Source: Prorocentrum cordatum (taxonomy: Eukaryota > Sar > Dinophyceae > Prorocentrales > Prorocentraceae). From it: 64,000 bases of DNA. Both the position numbers and the translations under genes were made by a program. The stretch spans positions 1-64,000 of the forward strand of contig CAUYUJ010013803.1 of NCBI GenBank assembly GCA_963575745.1. Reading direction: 5' to 3'. Every line of letters starts with the position of its first letter. Positions within the stretch are counted from its first letter, which is position 1. The notes beneath the pieces were generated by a model that had not been told where the DNA came from, ran no database searches, and was given only the letters and a program-made list of their open reading frames with translations. Shown piece by piece: positions 11,217-22,800 of this stretch.

Positions 11217-12629
11217 TTAGGCGAAGGACCTACTGTCTCGGTCCTTGTCTGGCACGCGCAGATGGTCCGCCCACGAACTGGCGATGCGGTCTGCAACTTC
11301 ATTGACAAGGTAGTGCAGCTGATCCGCTCCAGCGGCTGAGACGTGCTCGGCACTCCTGTGGCTCTCAACCTTGACTACGACCAATCCCCGTTCGGGGTGC
11401 GACTGGATGAGAGCTCTGAGCTGGTGCCACACATCAAGGTGAGACTGAGGATTGATCCCTGCCCTCAACTTGGCAAGGTTATTTACTACACATGAAGAGT
11501 CCGTGACAAAATAGGCAGAGGCAATCGGAAACACCGCGCGCACGAACTCAACCAAGCACAAAACCTCGCCTCGGTTGACCGACTGCCTCGACCCTGGGAC
11601 GTTGCCGAATCCTGCGGCGTGCGTGCGAAGACTCTGGATCGAGTACTGTCCGTCCTCGCCGAGCCCCCTCAGCACCACCCAAGACCAAACAACTCTACGA
11701 AGCATAGGGTCTTGAGTATCCTGGCCGCCACTCGCGCCCCCGCCACCGAAAACAAAACCGCTCACAACGGCCTCGCCCAAGTCACCACCCAACCTACGGA
11801 AATCAGCAACTTCTGGTGGCGGGGGGACGGCGGTCCAAGAGCTGGGCGTCAGCCCTCTGGTCCAAAAACTAGGATTGTGCTCTGCATCAGCTTTGGCTCT
11901 GCGTACCACGAAATCCGAGACCTTGCAAACATCTGCATACTTGGGACACTCCCAAGCTCTATGCAAATCCGACTCAAGCACGTGCTGGCACCTACGACAG
12001 CGGCGGTCCTGCGACAGGTTACACTCCTGCATGCGGCAACGGGTCCAACTGTTGCCCGTGGCTACAGCACGCAGGGTGCCAGCCCACTCATGTTTGCCTT
12101 TCTTCTTGAGCCTCTTGAGGCCCCTTCTAAAATCAAACAGATCTGGGACCAACTCCAGGCCCTGACCGTTCCAAGAATTTTCTGCCGCAGCAGACCACAA
12201 CTTGCGTTCCATGCTGGCTGTCAGAGCCTCCTTGATGACAGCAAGATCGACCTTGCCCCGCCCGAGCAGGGATTCGTCAATCGCATATCAAAATCCAAGA
12301 CCGCACTCCCACGCCCACGGACCCCAAGGCCCCCAACCAATATCAAGCAGAGTGGCAATAGTGGCCGCAGCAAGTGCGGCAACTCCTCTCCACCTATGCC
12401 TCACAGGCCTGTCCCGCAGACGAGCGAGAACCTTTCTCCAGACTCTGCGGATCCTCTCAGCATGGAAACTGCGATCAGTTAAAAAGAGAAACCATGCCTC
12501 GATCGTGTCGAAGAGAGCGAGGAAGGCAGGGTCCCTTCTCCCATACTCGAGCGCTAACAACGTGGTGAGGCACCTACCCCCCTTAGCGACTCCCCCAGTC
12601 AACCGACCCAACGACCGACGCCACCTCAA
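11217..12629 (-). pseudogene. Zinc knuckle and RNase H region of element 1
   Basis: After the frameshift near 12,628 one reading phase runs to 11,217, broken once by a TGA at 12,288-12,290. Counting from the Met at 12,212, a C-x2-C-x8-H-x4-C knuckle lies at residues 72-89. An RNase H domain follows, with Glu at about 216 (NRGE), Asp at about 238 (VTDSS) and Asp at about 308 (NEVAD). The first catalytic Asp of the usual TDGS motif is missing: that position reads GGGGAS near residues 156-161. The stop at 11,217-11,219 is TAA, yet the next domain continues in the same phase. The product would degrade the RNA strand of RNA-DNA hybrids in an active element; this copy cannot. Confidence 0.75.
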
Positions 12630-13281
12630 GACGACATGGGGGCAGTGCCGTGCACCTTCTCAGAACACCGTGACTTGGCAAAGGCGGCCGTGAGGGCCAT
12701 CTTCTTCGCCCACCTCTTGCACAACATGTTGCCTGCAGCAAGCTTCTGAAGCTTACCTAAATGCTTGACCGCGGCTTGCCTACGTGCTGACTGTTTCGGC
12801 CTGGACGCTCCGACTCGACCTCGGCCAATGCCTAGGTCAGCACTGACCAGTTTGACCTGGATGTCAATCTGGTGTCCCTTGAAAAACTGTTGCAACTGCT
12901 TGGCGACACTGGTGCTCGAGCAGATGATGCACGACTTGCTGGCCATGGATAGGTGAGCCTGCTCGAGACAACGGACGAGCTTCAGCCCCGCACTCGAGAG
13001 CTGTCTGAACACTAACTCGTTTGTGCCGTGCATGCATTGCACAATGTCATCTACCCAGGTGTGCAGACTCGGCTCTGCAGGAGCCCCAGTGACAAGTTGC
13101 GCGCATACGTGATGCAAGGCTGCTCTTCCTAAGTCGACAGCACCGCTACTACCTGGCATGAGTGACAGCTATGGGTCTACTGGGGGCGAGTACCCCCCAT
13201 CTCGAAGAAATCTGACCGCCATATGGATCTGCAACTCAAGTGCAAGATAGCAAGGCGGGAGATCTAGATCGAGGGCCTTCT
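12626..13281 (-). pseudogene. Reverse transcriptase palm fragment of element 1
   Basis: The frame enters from the truncated 5' end with a segment like the RT region before motif B (ALELQIHMAVRFLRDGG), passes an in-frame TAG near 13,169-13,171, and continues through SLMPGSSGAVDLGRAAL, which fits RT motif B. Motif C follows as WVDD (residues about 35-38 after the ATG at 13,159), where LINE enzymes usually have an aromatic residue-x-D-D. A thumb-like segment follows. The frame ends at a TGA at 12,626-12,628, where the coding sense shifts to another phase. Fingers and motif A are missing. It is inactive. Confidence 0.65.
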
Positions 13282-14128
13282 CGGCGCTGGGGTCACCATG
13301 TATCCGAACATGGTGCAGATTCGCAGTTTTCTGAGACGATCGACCAGCCTCTTGGGAGCCCTGTTGGGGGCCTCTTGGGGCGGGCCTGCTGGGGGTTTTG
13401 GGGCCCGATAGGTGCCTCTTGGGCGCCTCTTGAAGTCTGTCGAAACTTCCTGGGGCTTCTCAAGACGTCTTGGGGGCCTGTGGGGGGCCTTTGGGGGGCC
13501 TGCTGGGGCCCCAAGAAAATTACAAAACGGTCCCGGAAAAAGTCCCGGTCCGACGGGGATGCTACAAAGCCATTTCTGGGTGACCGGGAGACCTCTCGGG
13601 GCCCTCTTGGAGCTCTCTTGGGGGGTTCCAAGGCGCCTTCGGAGCGTTCCAGGAGGCTCCAAAAAGTCCCCGAGACAACTCCAAGTGGGTCCCGAAAAGT
13701 TCCCGTGCCACCCAGAGACGCTGCAGCACCATCTTTGAGTGACCCGAAGACCTCTCGGGGCCCTCTTGGAGCTATCTTGCTGGGACCACCAGGAGGGTTG
13801 CTACGTGGTTAGCGCGGCTGCTATCTGCTTAGTGGGTTTGTCAAAGGTTTGTGGAACATCATACGAACACCTGGTAAGCAAGCTGATAAGGTAGTTACAA
13901 CTTGGTTGCTAAACAGGTTTAGCAACCGCTCTAAACTGTTTAGGGGGATTCGGACTCCGCTAAATTATGGTGCGATTCCAGAATTCCGACATCTGAATTC
14001 CCAGGCCCGTGGATGCCGAAATCTCTTGGGTGATAAGCGGAACCCCAGAAGAGACATATCAATCCTGGACTTCCCCATAAGCGGAACCCCAGAAGGAGCC
14101 CCAGAAAGGACCCCAGAAGGAACCCCAC

Positions 14129-14494
14129 AAGGAATATGTTTTGAATCAGGGGGTGGACAGTCCAAGAATTCTGATGGCGCAGCATCAGTCCGCGTCGGCT
14201 CGAGGCACCAGCACATGCATTTGGGGCGAGAAGCCCGCTCAAAAGTGTGGGTGAAACATCCTTGTTCTTGGGCGTGGTCGTCGCTGATGTTTATGTTTGA
14301 TCGTCGTCGTCGCTGTCGTGCATGACGTCGTTGTCTGATATCGAAGCCCAGCACATCTAGTTATTCGTCAGAAATGAGAGTTCAACCACGACGACGAAGA
14401 CGACGACGACGACAACGCCCTTTCCTCCGCGTCCGCATCTCCAGGAGGTCCTCCCCCCCTCTCCCACCATCCCACCCGCCGTCTTGGATCCCCC
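14129..14494. other. Junction between copy 2 and inverted copy 3
   Basis: Mostly unique sequence with a short CGACGACGA run near 14,385-14,420. No gene, terminal repeat or recombination site was recognised at this turn-around point. Confidence 0.5.
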
Positions 14495-16715
14495 CGAGAA
14501 AGCTCGAAGAGGGCCCCGAGAGATCCCTGGGTCACCCGGAGATGGGGCTGCAGCATCTCTGGGTGACCCAGAAACTTTTCGAAACCCTCTTGGAATCTTC
14601 TCGGGGCCCTCTTGGGGCCTCTTTGAGCGCTCCCAAGCCGTCCTGGAGCCGCCCAAGAGAGCTCCAAAAGGGCCCCGAGAGGTCTCCCGGTTACCCGGAA
14701 ATCGTTCTCCAGCATTTCCGGGAGGCCACGAGACTTTTCGGGACCTTTTTGGAGTCTTCTCGGGGCCCCCTTGTGGCCCCAGCAAGCCTCCAAGAGGCTC
14801 CCGAAGGGCCCCCCAAGACGGCCTAAGATGTCCCCAGGAAGTCTCAACATACCTCGAGAGGCGCCCAAGAGGCACCTGTAAGGCCCCAAGAAACCCCTAG
14901 CAGGCCCCCAAGAGGCCCCGAAAATGGCTCCCAAGAGGCTCGTCGATCGTCTCAGACATGTTCGAATCCGTACAATGTTCCGATACATTGTGACCCCGGC
15001 GCCGCGTCTACTTGCGAAGGCTCTCCGCGTTCCCCACGCCGCTTCACAAGAGGCGATCCTGATGGACAAAATCTCACAACGTGAGTTCTGGTGGCCCCCT
15101 GGGTCCCCTCTTGGGGCCGTCCTGGGGGCCTCTTGGGCCGCGTTGTGGTGACTCATGGGTCGTCTTGGTGCCCTCGTGGGTCGTCTTAGGGTCCTCTTCG
15201 GGGGCCTCTTGGGACGTCTTGGGTCGATCCTTGCGACCTCATGGGCCCTCATGGAAGGTTGGAAACCCGTAAAAGCGAGACCGCTAGAATCCTTCGAAAA
15301 CAATCAACTGTGGTTTGGGCATCTTGGAGCCTCCTGGGGGTCCTCGTGGAGCCCCCCGGTGGCGTCCGCAGGGTCTCTTGGGCCGTCTTGAAGCCATTGT
15401 GAGCGTCTTGGAGCGCTCTGGGGCCGTCTCGCAACACTCTTGGCGCAGCGCAATCGCACTCCAAGCTCACGCGACGTCTTTGGATATCTCAGGCTGGAAC
15501 CCTCAGGAAGGCTTTCCGAACTTGAATCCGAGCCCCGCAAAAGGGAGCACTTGTACAAAGAGCGGATACATGGTGACCCCCCCGCGAGGAAGCTAAACCA
15601 AACTATATAGTGGGGCCTTCTTGGGTCTCGTGGGCTTTCTTGGGGCTTTCTAAGAGGGACCGAAAATGAACACAAACTTGACACAAAACGCTCTCCAATA
15701 ACAGGATGGTTCCGGAACCGAACCAGTTAACCGGCCGAACCGAACCGGGCCGAACCGAACCGGCGCGAACCGGTGTTTTTGTCAATGCGAACCGAACCGA
15801 ACCGAACCGGAAAATTACGACACCGAACCGAACCGAACCGAACCAGAATTCCGAACCGGGTCGAACCTCCCCCCCCCGAACCGGACCGAACGGGACCGAA
15901 CCGGAAAACTGGCCACGGAGGGAGGCGGGTGGTATTGAATGTGCGTTGGATTCTTGGCTCTCTCGGAGGCCTCTTAGGGCCGTCAGAAGGCCCCCGCAGG
16001 GCCCCAAGAAGCCCAGGAGGGCCACACGAGGGCCCGAAGATGGATCCAACAGGGCCCGAAATGTTACAAGGCACCCACACCAGCACCAGCACCAGGGGCA
16101 GCCCAGGAAACACCAGCAGCACCAACGCCAGCAACAACAGCAACAACAGCAACAACAGCAACACTAGTAACAACAACGGGAGAGGCAGCAACGGAAAGAT
16201 GATTCCAAGATGGACCCAAAAGGGTTCTGAGAGGATCGCCAGATTACCCCTGTCGCCCCAAGATGCCCACCCCTGCTAAGCAAGGGCCCAAATATGACCC
16301 CAGAACGACCCTGCGGCCTCAAGAGAACACCGAGACGAACCCATTGTCTTCCGACTGAACTGAGGCTACCGCGTGCCACCGATTCTGCTCCGAGGAGACC
16401 CCGGGACGACCCCATGAGCCTGAGACGAATTCGAGTGTGCCCCAAGATGACCCCTGTAAATCTTAGTTGACCCCAGGATTGTGCCAATATGGCTTCAATA
16501 TGACTCAAATGCGTTTCTTCCTTCTGCCCTTGCAGCCGATAGGATGGATGGGGGTGCTGGCTGCCCGCCCCCTCGTCGTCGTTTTCTGCCTCCCCCCCTC
16601 GTCCTCGTCGCCCTCGTCGTCGTCGTCATCGTCGTCGCTGTCCGCCTGGCCCTCTTGGCCCCATACATAGCAAAAAACGAATCCCCAACACAAACCGAAT
16701 CCGTCCATCACCTGA
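14495..16715 (-). repeat. Low-copy repeat block, copy 3 (inverted)
   Basis: Read on the minus strand this follows copy 1 from about 3,365 to about 5,390. Landmarks include the reverse complements of both GTCACCATGTATCC sub-block starts (15,568 and about 14,975), the CTCTCCAATAA stretch (15,692) and the GACGAC run (about 16,570-16,640). It is more diverged from copies 1 and 2 than they are from each other, by eye. It contains an AACCG array absent from the other copies. Confidence 0.88.
15702..15925. repeat. AACCG pentanucleotide array inserted in copy 3
   Basis: Degenerate repeats of GAACC and CCGAA dominate about 200 bases. Copies 1 and 2 run straight through the flanks (CTCTCCAATAA on one side, GGAGGCGG on the other), so this is an insertion or local expansion unique to copy 3. 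It does not match the TTTAGGG telomere unit. Confidence 0.9.
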
Positions 16716-16764
16716 TTTACTATTCATGTGATTCGTATTCATCGTCTTCATTGTATTGGAAATT

Positions 16765-16860
16765 CTCTTCGTTTTCTTCTTCTTCCTCCTCCTCCTCCTC
16801 GTCCTCCGCCTCCTCCTCCTTCTCCGCCTCCTCCTCTTCATCCTCCTCATCCTCCTTGGA
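16765..16860. repeat. TCC/CTT pyrimidine tract
   Basis: A short TTC and CTCCTC tract directly before a TIR element. No gene. Confidence 0.85.
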
Positions 16861-17053
16861 GTCGGCGGCGCGCCGAGGGAAGAAGTGAGAAAGGGGATTG
16901 CCTTCTCAGAAGGCGGTCTCGGGAGCCTTCCTGACTTCTGGGGAGTTCTGCGTCTTCGGGGAAGGCTTCGAACACTTATCAGAAGGCCCGAGGCATTCCG
17001 AGCCTCCTGAGAAGGCCCACACCTTCTCATTTCCCCCCAGGCTCGCCGCCGAC
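16861..17053. mobile_element. 193-bp MITE-like element, CTTCTCAGAAG family
   Basis: Begins GTCGGCGGCGCGCCG and ends in GCTCGCCGCCGAC, whose reverse complement is GTCGGCGGCGAGC. The inverted similarity continues inward about 30 bases (AGAAGTGAGAA against AAATGAGAAGG). The interior contains near-palindromes CCTTCTCAGAAGG and CTTATCAGAAGG. A related element lies at 28,674-28,861. No clear target duplication and no open frame. I read it as a non-autonomous DNA transposon of unknown family. Confidence 0.6.
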
Positions 17054-17819
17054 CGAGTGGGATCCCGTCCCAGGCCCCCTCTGCGCCACGAACATGTATA
17101 CACAGACACCCTGCGACGAACTTTGCATGTACCTTCAGGGAGGGCGGCGGTGTATAAAGTCGCTGGCTCTCAGTTGTGAATTTAGGCACCGCCGCCCACC
17201 ACTGAGGCTCATAAGCAATCCGTTGGAGGGTGTCTATATCTATTTTTGTGTGGCGGATCCTCGGGTACAAAAATCATGGCGGGCGGTTGTTCGCCCTGCT
17301 TGGCTCCAACAGGCACTTTCACGGGGCCTCGGGGCCGTCAAGAGGACGGGCTCGGGCCGAACAGCAGGTAGAAGTCGGTCCCTGAGGAAGGGGTCCAGAC
17401 CTCTGAGGGTCCACGCTATGCAAAGATCATGGCGTTAGGGGGTCTGGGGCTGGACAGAGCCCGAGATGAAAGGACGCGGGAAGTCCAGTTCCAGGAAGGA
17501 GGAACTGGCACACAGATCGGGGACGGCTGGAGCCACAGCTTTTGAAGCCAAAATGGCTGCGTACGACCAGAGGCCCTGGAGCTCTTGGAGCCCAGTGGGC
17601 GGAGTCGCAGGCAACTGCTGTGGGTACAGAAAAAAACACGATGCCCAGAAACAAATGTTGTCCAAGACCGACAGCGGCCGCTGTTGGGCAGGCGGCCTTC
17701 TGTATCATATGGGCAACGATCACGGATACACCAACAGCGAGTCCTGTCCATAATGAACCGGCAATGCGATCGCCTTCGTACCAAAACTTTCAGTACCACT
17801 TTCGATGGTACGGGAAGAA
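17054..17819. other. Unassigned unique sequence
   Basis: Non-repetitive sequence between the MITE-like element and the GTC satellite. Several medium open frames exist on both strands, for example a minus-strand segment with LQRIAYEPQWWAAVPKF near 17,180-17,240, but none matches a family I recognise. The possible spliced-leader relic lies within it. Confidence 0.4.
17541..17566 (-). other. Possible relict dinoflagellate spliced-leader sequence
   Basis: The minus strand reads ACGCAGCCATTTTGGCTTC. The 13 bases AGCCATTTTGGCT are identical to the centre of the dinoflagellate trans-spliced leader, and most flanking bases agree apart from an A for C, a C for T and an added T. Relict leaders mark cDNAs that were reverse-transcribed and reinserted. 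A frame through this site (AAILASKAVAPAVPDL) stays open for about 40 codons on the minus strand, so a chance match inside coding-like sequence is also possible. Confidence 0.35.
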
Positions 17820-18930
17820 TGAAGCCGTCGCCGTCGCCGTCGTCGCCGTCGTCGTCGCCGTCCTCCGCTGTAGTCGCGGCCGTCGTCATCGCCATCCTCC
17901 TTCGTCGTCGGCGTCGCCGCGGCCGCCTGGACCGCCCCCGCTGTCGTCGTCGTCGTTGTCGCCGCCGCCACCGCCACCGCCGCCGTCGTCGTCGTCGTCG
18001 CCGTCGCCACCGTCGTCGTCGACGTCGTCGTCGTCAACGGTCGTCGTCGAGGTCGCCGCCTCCGCCGCTACCGCCGCCGCCACCGTCATCGAAATCGTGG
18101 TCGCCGTCGTCGTCGTCGTTATCGTCGTCGGCGTCAGACGTCGTCGTCGTCGTCGGCGACAACGTTGTCGTCGTCGTCGTCGTCACCGCCACCGCCACTG
18201 TCGCCGCCGCCGCCGTCATCGCAGCCGTCGACGTCGTCGTCGCCGTCGCCACCGCCGACGCCCTGGTCGTCGTCGCGCTCGTCGGCGTCGTCGTCGTCGC
18301 CGCCATCGATGTCGACGCCGTCGTCGTCGATGTCGTCGTCGTCGTAGCTGCAATCATCGTCGCAGCATTGTTGTCGTCGTCGGCGTTGTCGTCGTCGTCG
18401 CCGCCGTCGTCGTCGTCGTCGTCGTCGTCGTCGACGTCGCCGTTATCGTCGTCGTCGTCGCCGCCGCCACAGCCACCGCCGACGTCGTCGGAGTCGTCGT
18501 CGTCGTCGACTTTGTCGTCGCCGACGTCGTCGACGTCCTCGTCGTCCTCGTGCTTGCCGCCATCGTCGACGTCGTCGTCAACCTCGTCGTCGTCCCGGCC
18601 TCGACGTCGTCGTCGTCGTCGAAGTCGACGTCGCACACGCCGCCACCGTCGTTTTCGTCGTTGCCGCTGTCGTCGTCGACGTCGCCGTCACCATCGTCGT
18701 CGTCACCCTCGCCGCCGTCGCCGCCACCGTCGTCATCGTCGCCGCCGCCGCCGCCACCGCCGCCGCCCGCCACCGTTGTCGTCGTCGCCACCACCGTCGT
18801 CGACGGCGTCTTCGTCGTCGCCGCCGTCGTCGCTGTCGTCGTCCCCGCCACCACCGTCGCCGATGTCGTGGCCACCATCGTCGGCGTCGTCGTCTTCGCC
18901 GCCATCGTCGACGGCGTCGTCGTCGTTGCC

Positions 18931-18961
<31 letters not shown>

Positions 18962-19859
18962 CTGGCGTCGTCGCCGCCGCCGCCACCGCCACCGCCAACG
19001 ACGCCGCCGATGTCATCGTCTTCATCGCCGTCGTCGTCGCCGCCGCCGTCGTCGTAGTCGTCGCAACCGCCGTCGTCGCCAACGTCGTCGACGGCGTCGT
19101 CGACGTCGTCGCCGCTGTCGTTTCTGTCGTCGTCGGCGCCGCTGTCGTCAAAGTTGTCGTCGCCGTTGTCGTCGCCACCATCGTGATCGTCCTCGTCGTC
19201 GACGTCGTCGTCGCCGCCGTCGTCGTCCGTCGTCGCCGTCGCCGCCGACGTCGTCAACATCGTTGTTGTCGCCGCCGTCGTCGTCGTCGTCGTCATCGTC
19301 GTCGCAGCCACCACCGCCACCGCCACCCTCGCCGTCGCCGACGTCGCCGTCGTCGCCGCCGTCGTCGACGGTGTCGTCGCCACCGTCGTCGCTGTCGCCA
19401 TCGCCGCCGCCGTCGTCGCCGTCGTCGCCACTGGTCGTCGTCGCCGTCGGCGGCGACGTCGTTATAGACGTCGTCGTCACCGTCGTCGGCGGCGTCGTCG
19501 TCGCCGTCGACGTCGTCGCTGTCGTCTTCGCCGACGTCGAGGTCGACGTCGTTTTCGCCGTCGTCAACGCCGTCATCATCATCGGCGTCGTCGACATCGT
19601 CGTCGTCACCGCTCGCCATCGTCGTCGCCGTCACCGACAACATCGTCAACGAAGTCGTCATCGTCGTCCTCGTCGCAGCCGCCGCCGCAACCGCCGCACC
19701 CGCCGTCGCCGACGTCGCCAGCGTCGTAGTCGCTGTCGTCGTCGTCGCCGGCGTCGTCGTCGACGTCGTCGTCGCCCTCGACCTCACCGTCGTCGCCACC
19801 ACGATCGACGGCGTCGTCGTGGTGCCCACCGTCGTCGCTGTCGTTTTCGCCCCCGCCGT

Positions 19860-19891
<32 letters not shown>

Positions 19892-22800
19892 ACGCTGTTT
19901 TCGCAGCCGTCGTCGTCGACGTCGTCGTCTTCGCCGCCGCCGTCGCCGTCGTCGTCGACGACGCCGCCGCCGTCACCTTCGTCGTTGTCGCCACCGTCGT
20001 CATTGCCGTCGTCGTCGCCATCGTCGCCGGCGCTATCGCCGTCGTCGTCGCCGTCGACGTCAAGGTCGTTGCTGTCATCGTCGCCGCCGCCGTCGTCACC
20101 GGCCTTGTCGCCGTCGTCGTCGATACCGTCGTCATCGCCGTCATCGTCATCGTCGTCGTCACCGCCGTCGTTGTCGCCGCCTTCGCCACCGTCGTCGTCG
20201 ACGTCGCCGTCACCGTCGTCGTCGTCGCCGCCGCCGCCGCCGTCGTCGTCGCCGTCGTCACCATCGCTGTCGTCGTCGCCGTCGTCGTCAACGCCGTCGC
20301 CGTCGCCGTCGTCATCGACGTCGCCGCTGTCGTCGTCGCCGCCGCCGTCGTCACTGGCTTTGTCGCCGTCGTCGTCGACGCCATCGTCATCGCCGTCGTC
20401 GTCATCGTCGTCGTCGCCGCTGGTGTCGCCATCGCCGCCGTCGCAACCGCCGCCGCAACCACGACCCTCGCCGTCGCCGCCGACGTCGTCGTCGTCGTCG
20501 CAGAAGCCGCCGCCGTCGTCGTCGTCGTCGACGTCGCCGTCGCCGTCACCGTCGTCGTCGTCGTCGACGGCGTCGTCGTCGCCGCCGCCGTCGTCGCCGC
20601 CGTCGTCGTTGTTGACGCCGCCGCCGCCGTCGTCGCCGTCATCGTCGCCGTCGTCTTCCACGCTGTCGCCGCCGTCGTCGTCGATTTCGTCCTCTTCGCC
20701 CTGGCCGTCGCCGTCGTCGTCGACGTCGCAGGCGCCGTCGACGTTGTCGGTCGACGCCGCCGTCGTTGCCGTCGACTTCGCCGTCGTCGCCGACCGTCGT
20801 CGTCGTCGTCGTCGTCGACGCCGACATCGTCACACTCGTCGTCGACGTCGTCGCTGTCGTCGTCGCCGCCGCCGTCGTCACTGGCTTTGTCACCGTCGTC
20901 GTCGACGCCGTCGTCATCACCGTCGTCGTCATCGTCGTCGTCGCCGCCGTCGTCGTCTCCGTCGCCGCAGACGACGTCGCCGCCGCAGCCACAGTCGTCG
21001 TTGTCGCCGCCGCCATCGTTGCCCTCGTCGTCGCCGCCGTCGCCGACGCTGTCGTCGACGCCGTCGTCGTCGCCGTCGTCGTCGACGTCGTCGCCGTCGT
21101 CGTTGCAGCCGCCGTCGTCACCGGCTTTGTCGCCGTCGTCGTCAACGCCGTCGTCATCGCCGTCGACGTCATCGTCGTCGCCGCCGTCGTCGTCGCCGTC
21201 GCCGCCGACGTGGTCGTCGTCGTCGCAGCCGCCGCCGCAACCGCCACCCTCGCCCTCGTCGCCGACGTCGTCGTCGTCGTCGTCGCCGCCGCCGCCGTCG
21301 ACGTTTTCGTCGACGTCGCCGTCGCCGTCGCCGTCGTCGTCGTCGTCGACGGCGTCGTCGTCTCCGCCGTCGTCGCCATCGTCGTGGGCGTCGACGACGC
21401 CGCCGCCGTCGTCGCCGTCATCGTCGCCGTCGTCGTCGACGCTGTCATCGTCGCCGTCGTCGTCGACTTCGTCCTCTTCGCCGCAGCCGTCGCCGCCGTC
21501 GTCGACATCGCCGGCGCCGTCGACGTCGTCGTTGTCGCCGCCGCCGTCGTTGCCGTCGTCGTCGCCGTCGTCGTCGACCGTCGTCGCCGTGTTCGTCGAC
21601 GACACCATCGTCACAGTCGTCGTCGACGTCGTCGCTGTCGTCGTCGCCGCCGCCGTCGTCACTGGCTTTGTCACCGTCGTCGTCATCACCGTCGTCGTCA
21701 TCGTCGTCGTCGCCGCCGTCGTCGTCGCCGTCGCCGCAGACGACGTGGCCGCCGCAGCCACAGTCGCTGTTGTCGCCGCCGCCATCGTTGCCCTCGTCGT
21801 CGCCGCCGTCGCCGACGCTGTCGTCGACGCCGTCGTCGTCGCCGTCGTCGTCGACGTCGTCGCTGTCGTCGTCGCAGCCGCCGTCGTCACCGGCTTTGTC
21901 GCCGTCGTCGTCGACGCCGCCGTCATCGCCGTCGTCGTCATCGTCGTCGTCGCCGCCGTCGTCGTCGCCGTCGCCGCAGACGACGTCGTCGCCGCAGTCA
22001 CCGTCGCCGTTGTCGCCGCCGCCGTCGTTGCCCACGTCGTCGCCGCCGTCGACGACGCTGTCGTCGACGCCGTCATCGTCGTCGCCGTCGTCGCCGACCT
22101 CGTCGCTGCCGTCGGCGCCGCCGCCGTCGTCGTCGACGCCGTCGTCATCGCCGTCGTCGTCACCGTCGTCGTCGCCGCCGTCGTCGTCGCCGTCGCCGCC
22201 GACATAGTCGTCGTCGTCGCAGCCGCCGCCGCAGGCGCCACCCTCGCCCTCGTCGCGACGTCGCCGTCGTCGTCGCCGCCGCCGCCGTCGACGTCGTCGA
22301 CGTCGCCGTCGCCGTCGACGTCGTCGTCGTCGACGGCGTCGCCGTCGCCGCCGACGTCGTCGCCATCGTCGTGGGCGTCGACGTCGTCGCCGCCGTCGTC
22401 GCCGTCGTCGCCGCCGTCGTCGTCGACGTTGTCGTCGTCGCCGTCGTCGTCGACTTCGTCGTCTTCGCCGCGGCCGTCGCCGTCGTCGTCGACGTCGCCG
22501 GCGCCGTCGACGTCGTCCTTGCCGCCGCCGCCGTCGTTGCCGTCTCGTCGTCACCGTCGTCGCCGACCGTCGTCGCCGTCGTCGTCGACGCCGACATCGT
22601 CACCGTCGTCGTCGACGTCGTCGCTGTCGTCGTCGCCGCCGCCGTCGTCACAGGCTTTGTCGCCGTCGTCGTCGGCGCCGTCGTCATCGCCGTCGTCGTC
22701 ATCGTCGTCGTCGCCGCCGTCGTCGTCGCCGTCGCCGCAGACGACGTCGCCGCCGCAATCACCGTCGTCGTTGTCGCCGCCGCCGTCGTCGCCGCCGTCG

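Larger units (their letters stand above)
10651..13281 (-). mobile_element. 5'-truncated LINE-type retrotransposon (element 1)
   Basis: Minus-strand element with the order RT palm fragment, zinc knuckle, RNase H, C-terminal Cys-rich domain, then a short 3' end with an A-rich tail (AAAAAAGAAAAAAGG read on the minus strand). The 5' boundary near 13,281 joins the repeat block at the point matching 4,901 of copy 1. No target duplication is evident, and about 210 bases of the target are absent. The coding region carries in-frame stops and a frameshift, so it is older than element 2. Confidence 0.75.

Noticed and set aside
15702-15925. The AACCG array as an internal telomere relic
   Set aside because: The unit does not match TTTAGGG-type telomere repeats and is degenerate.
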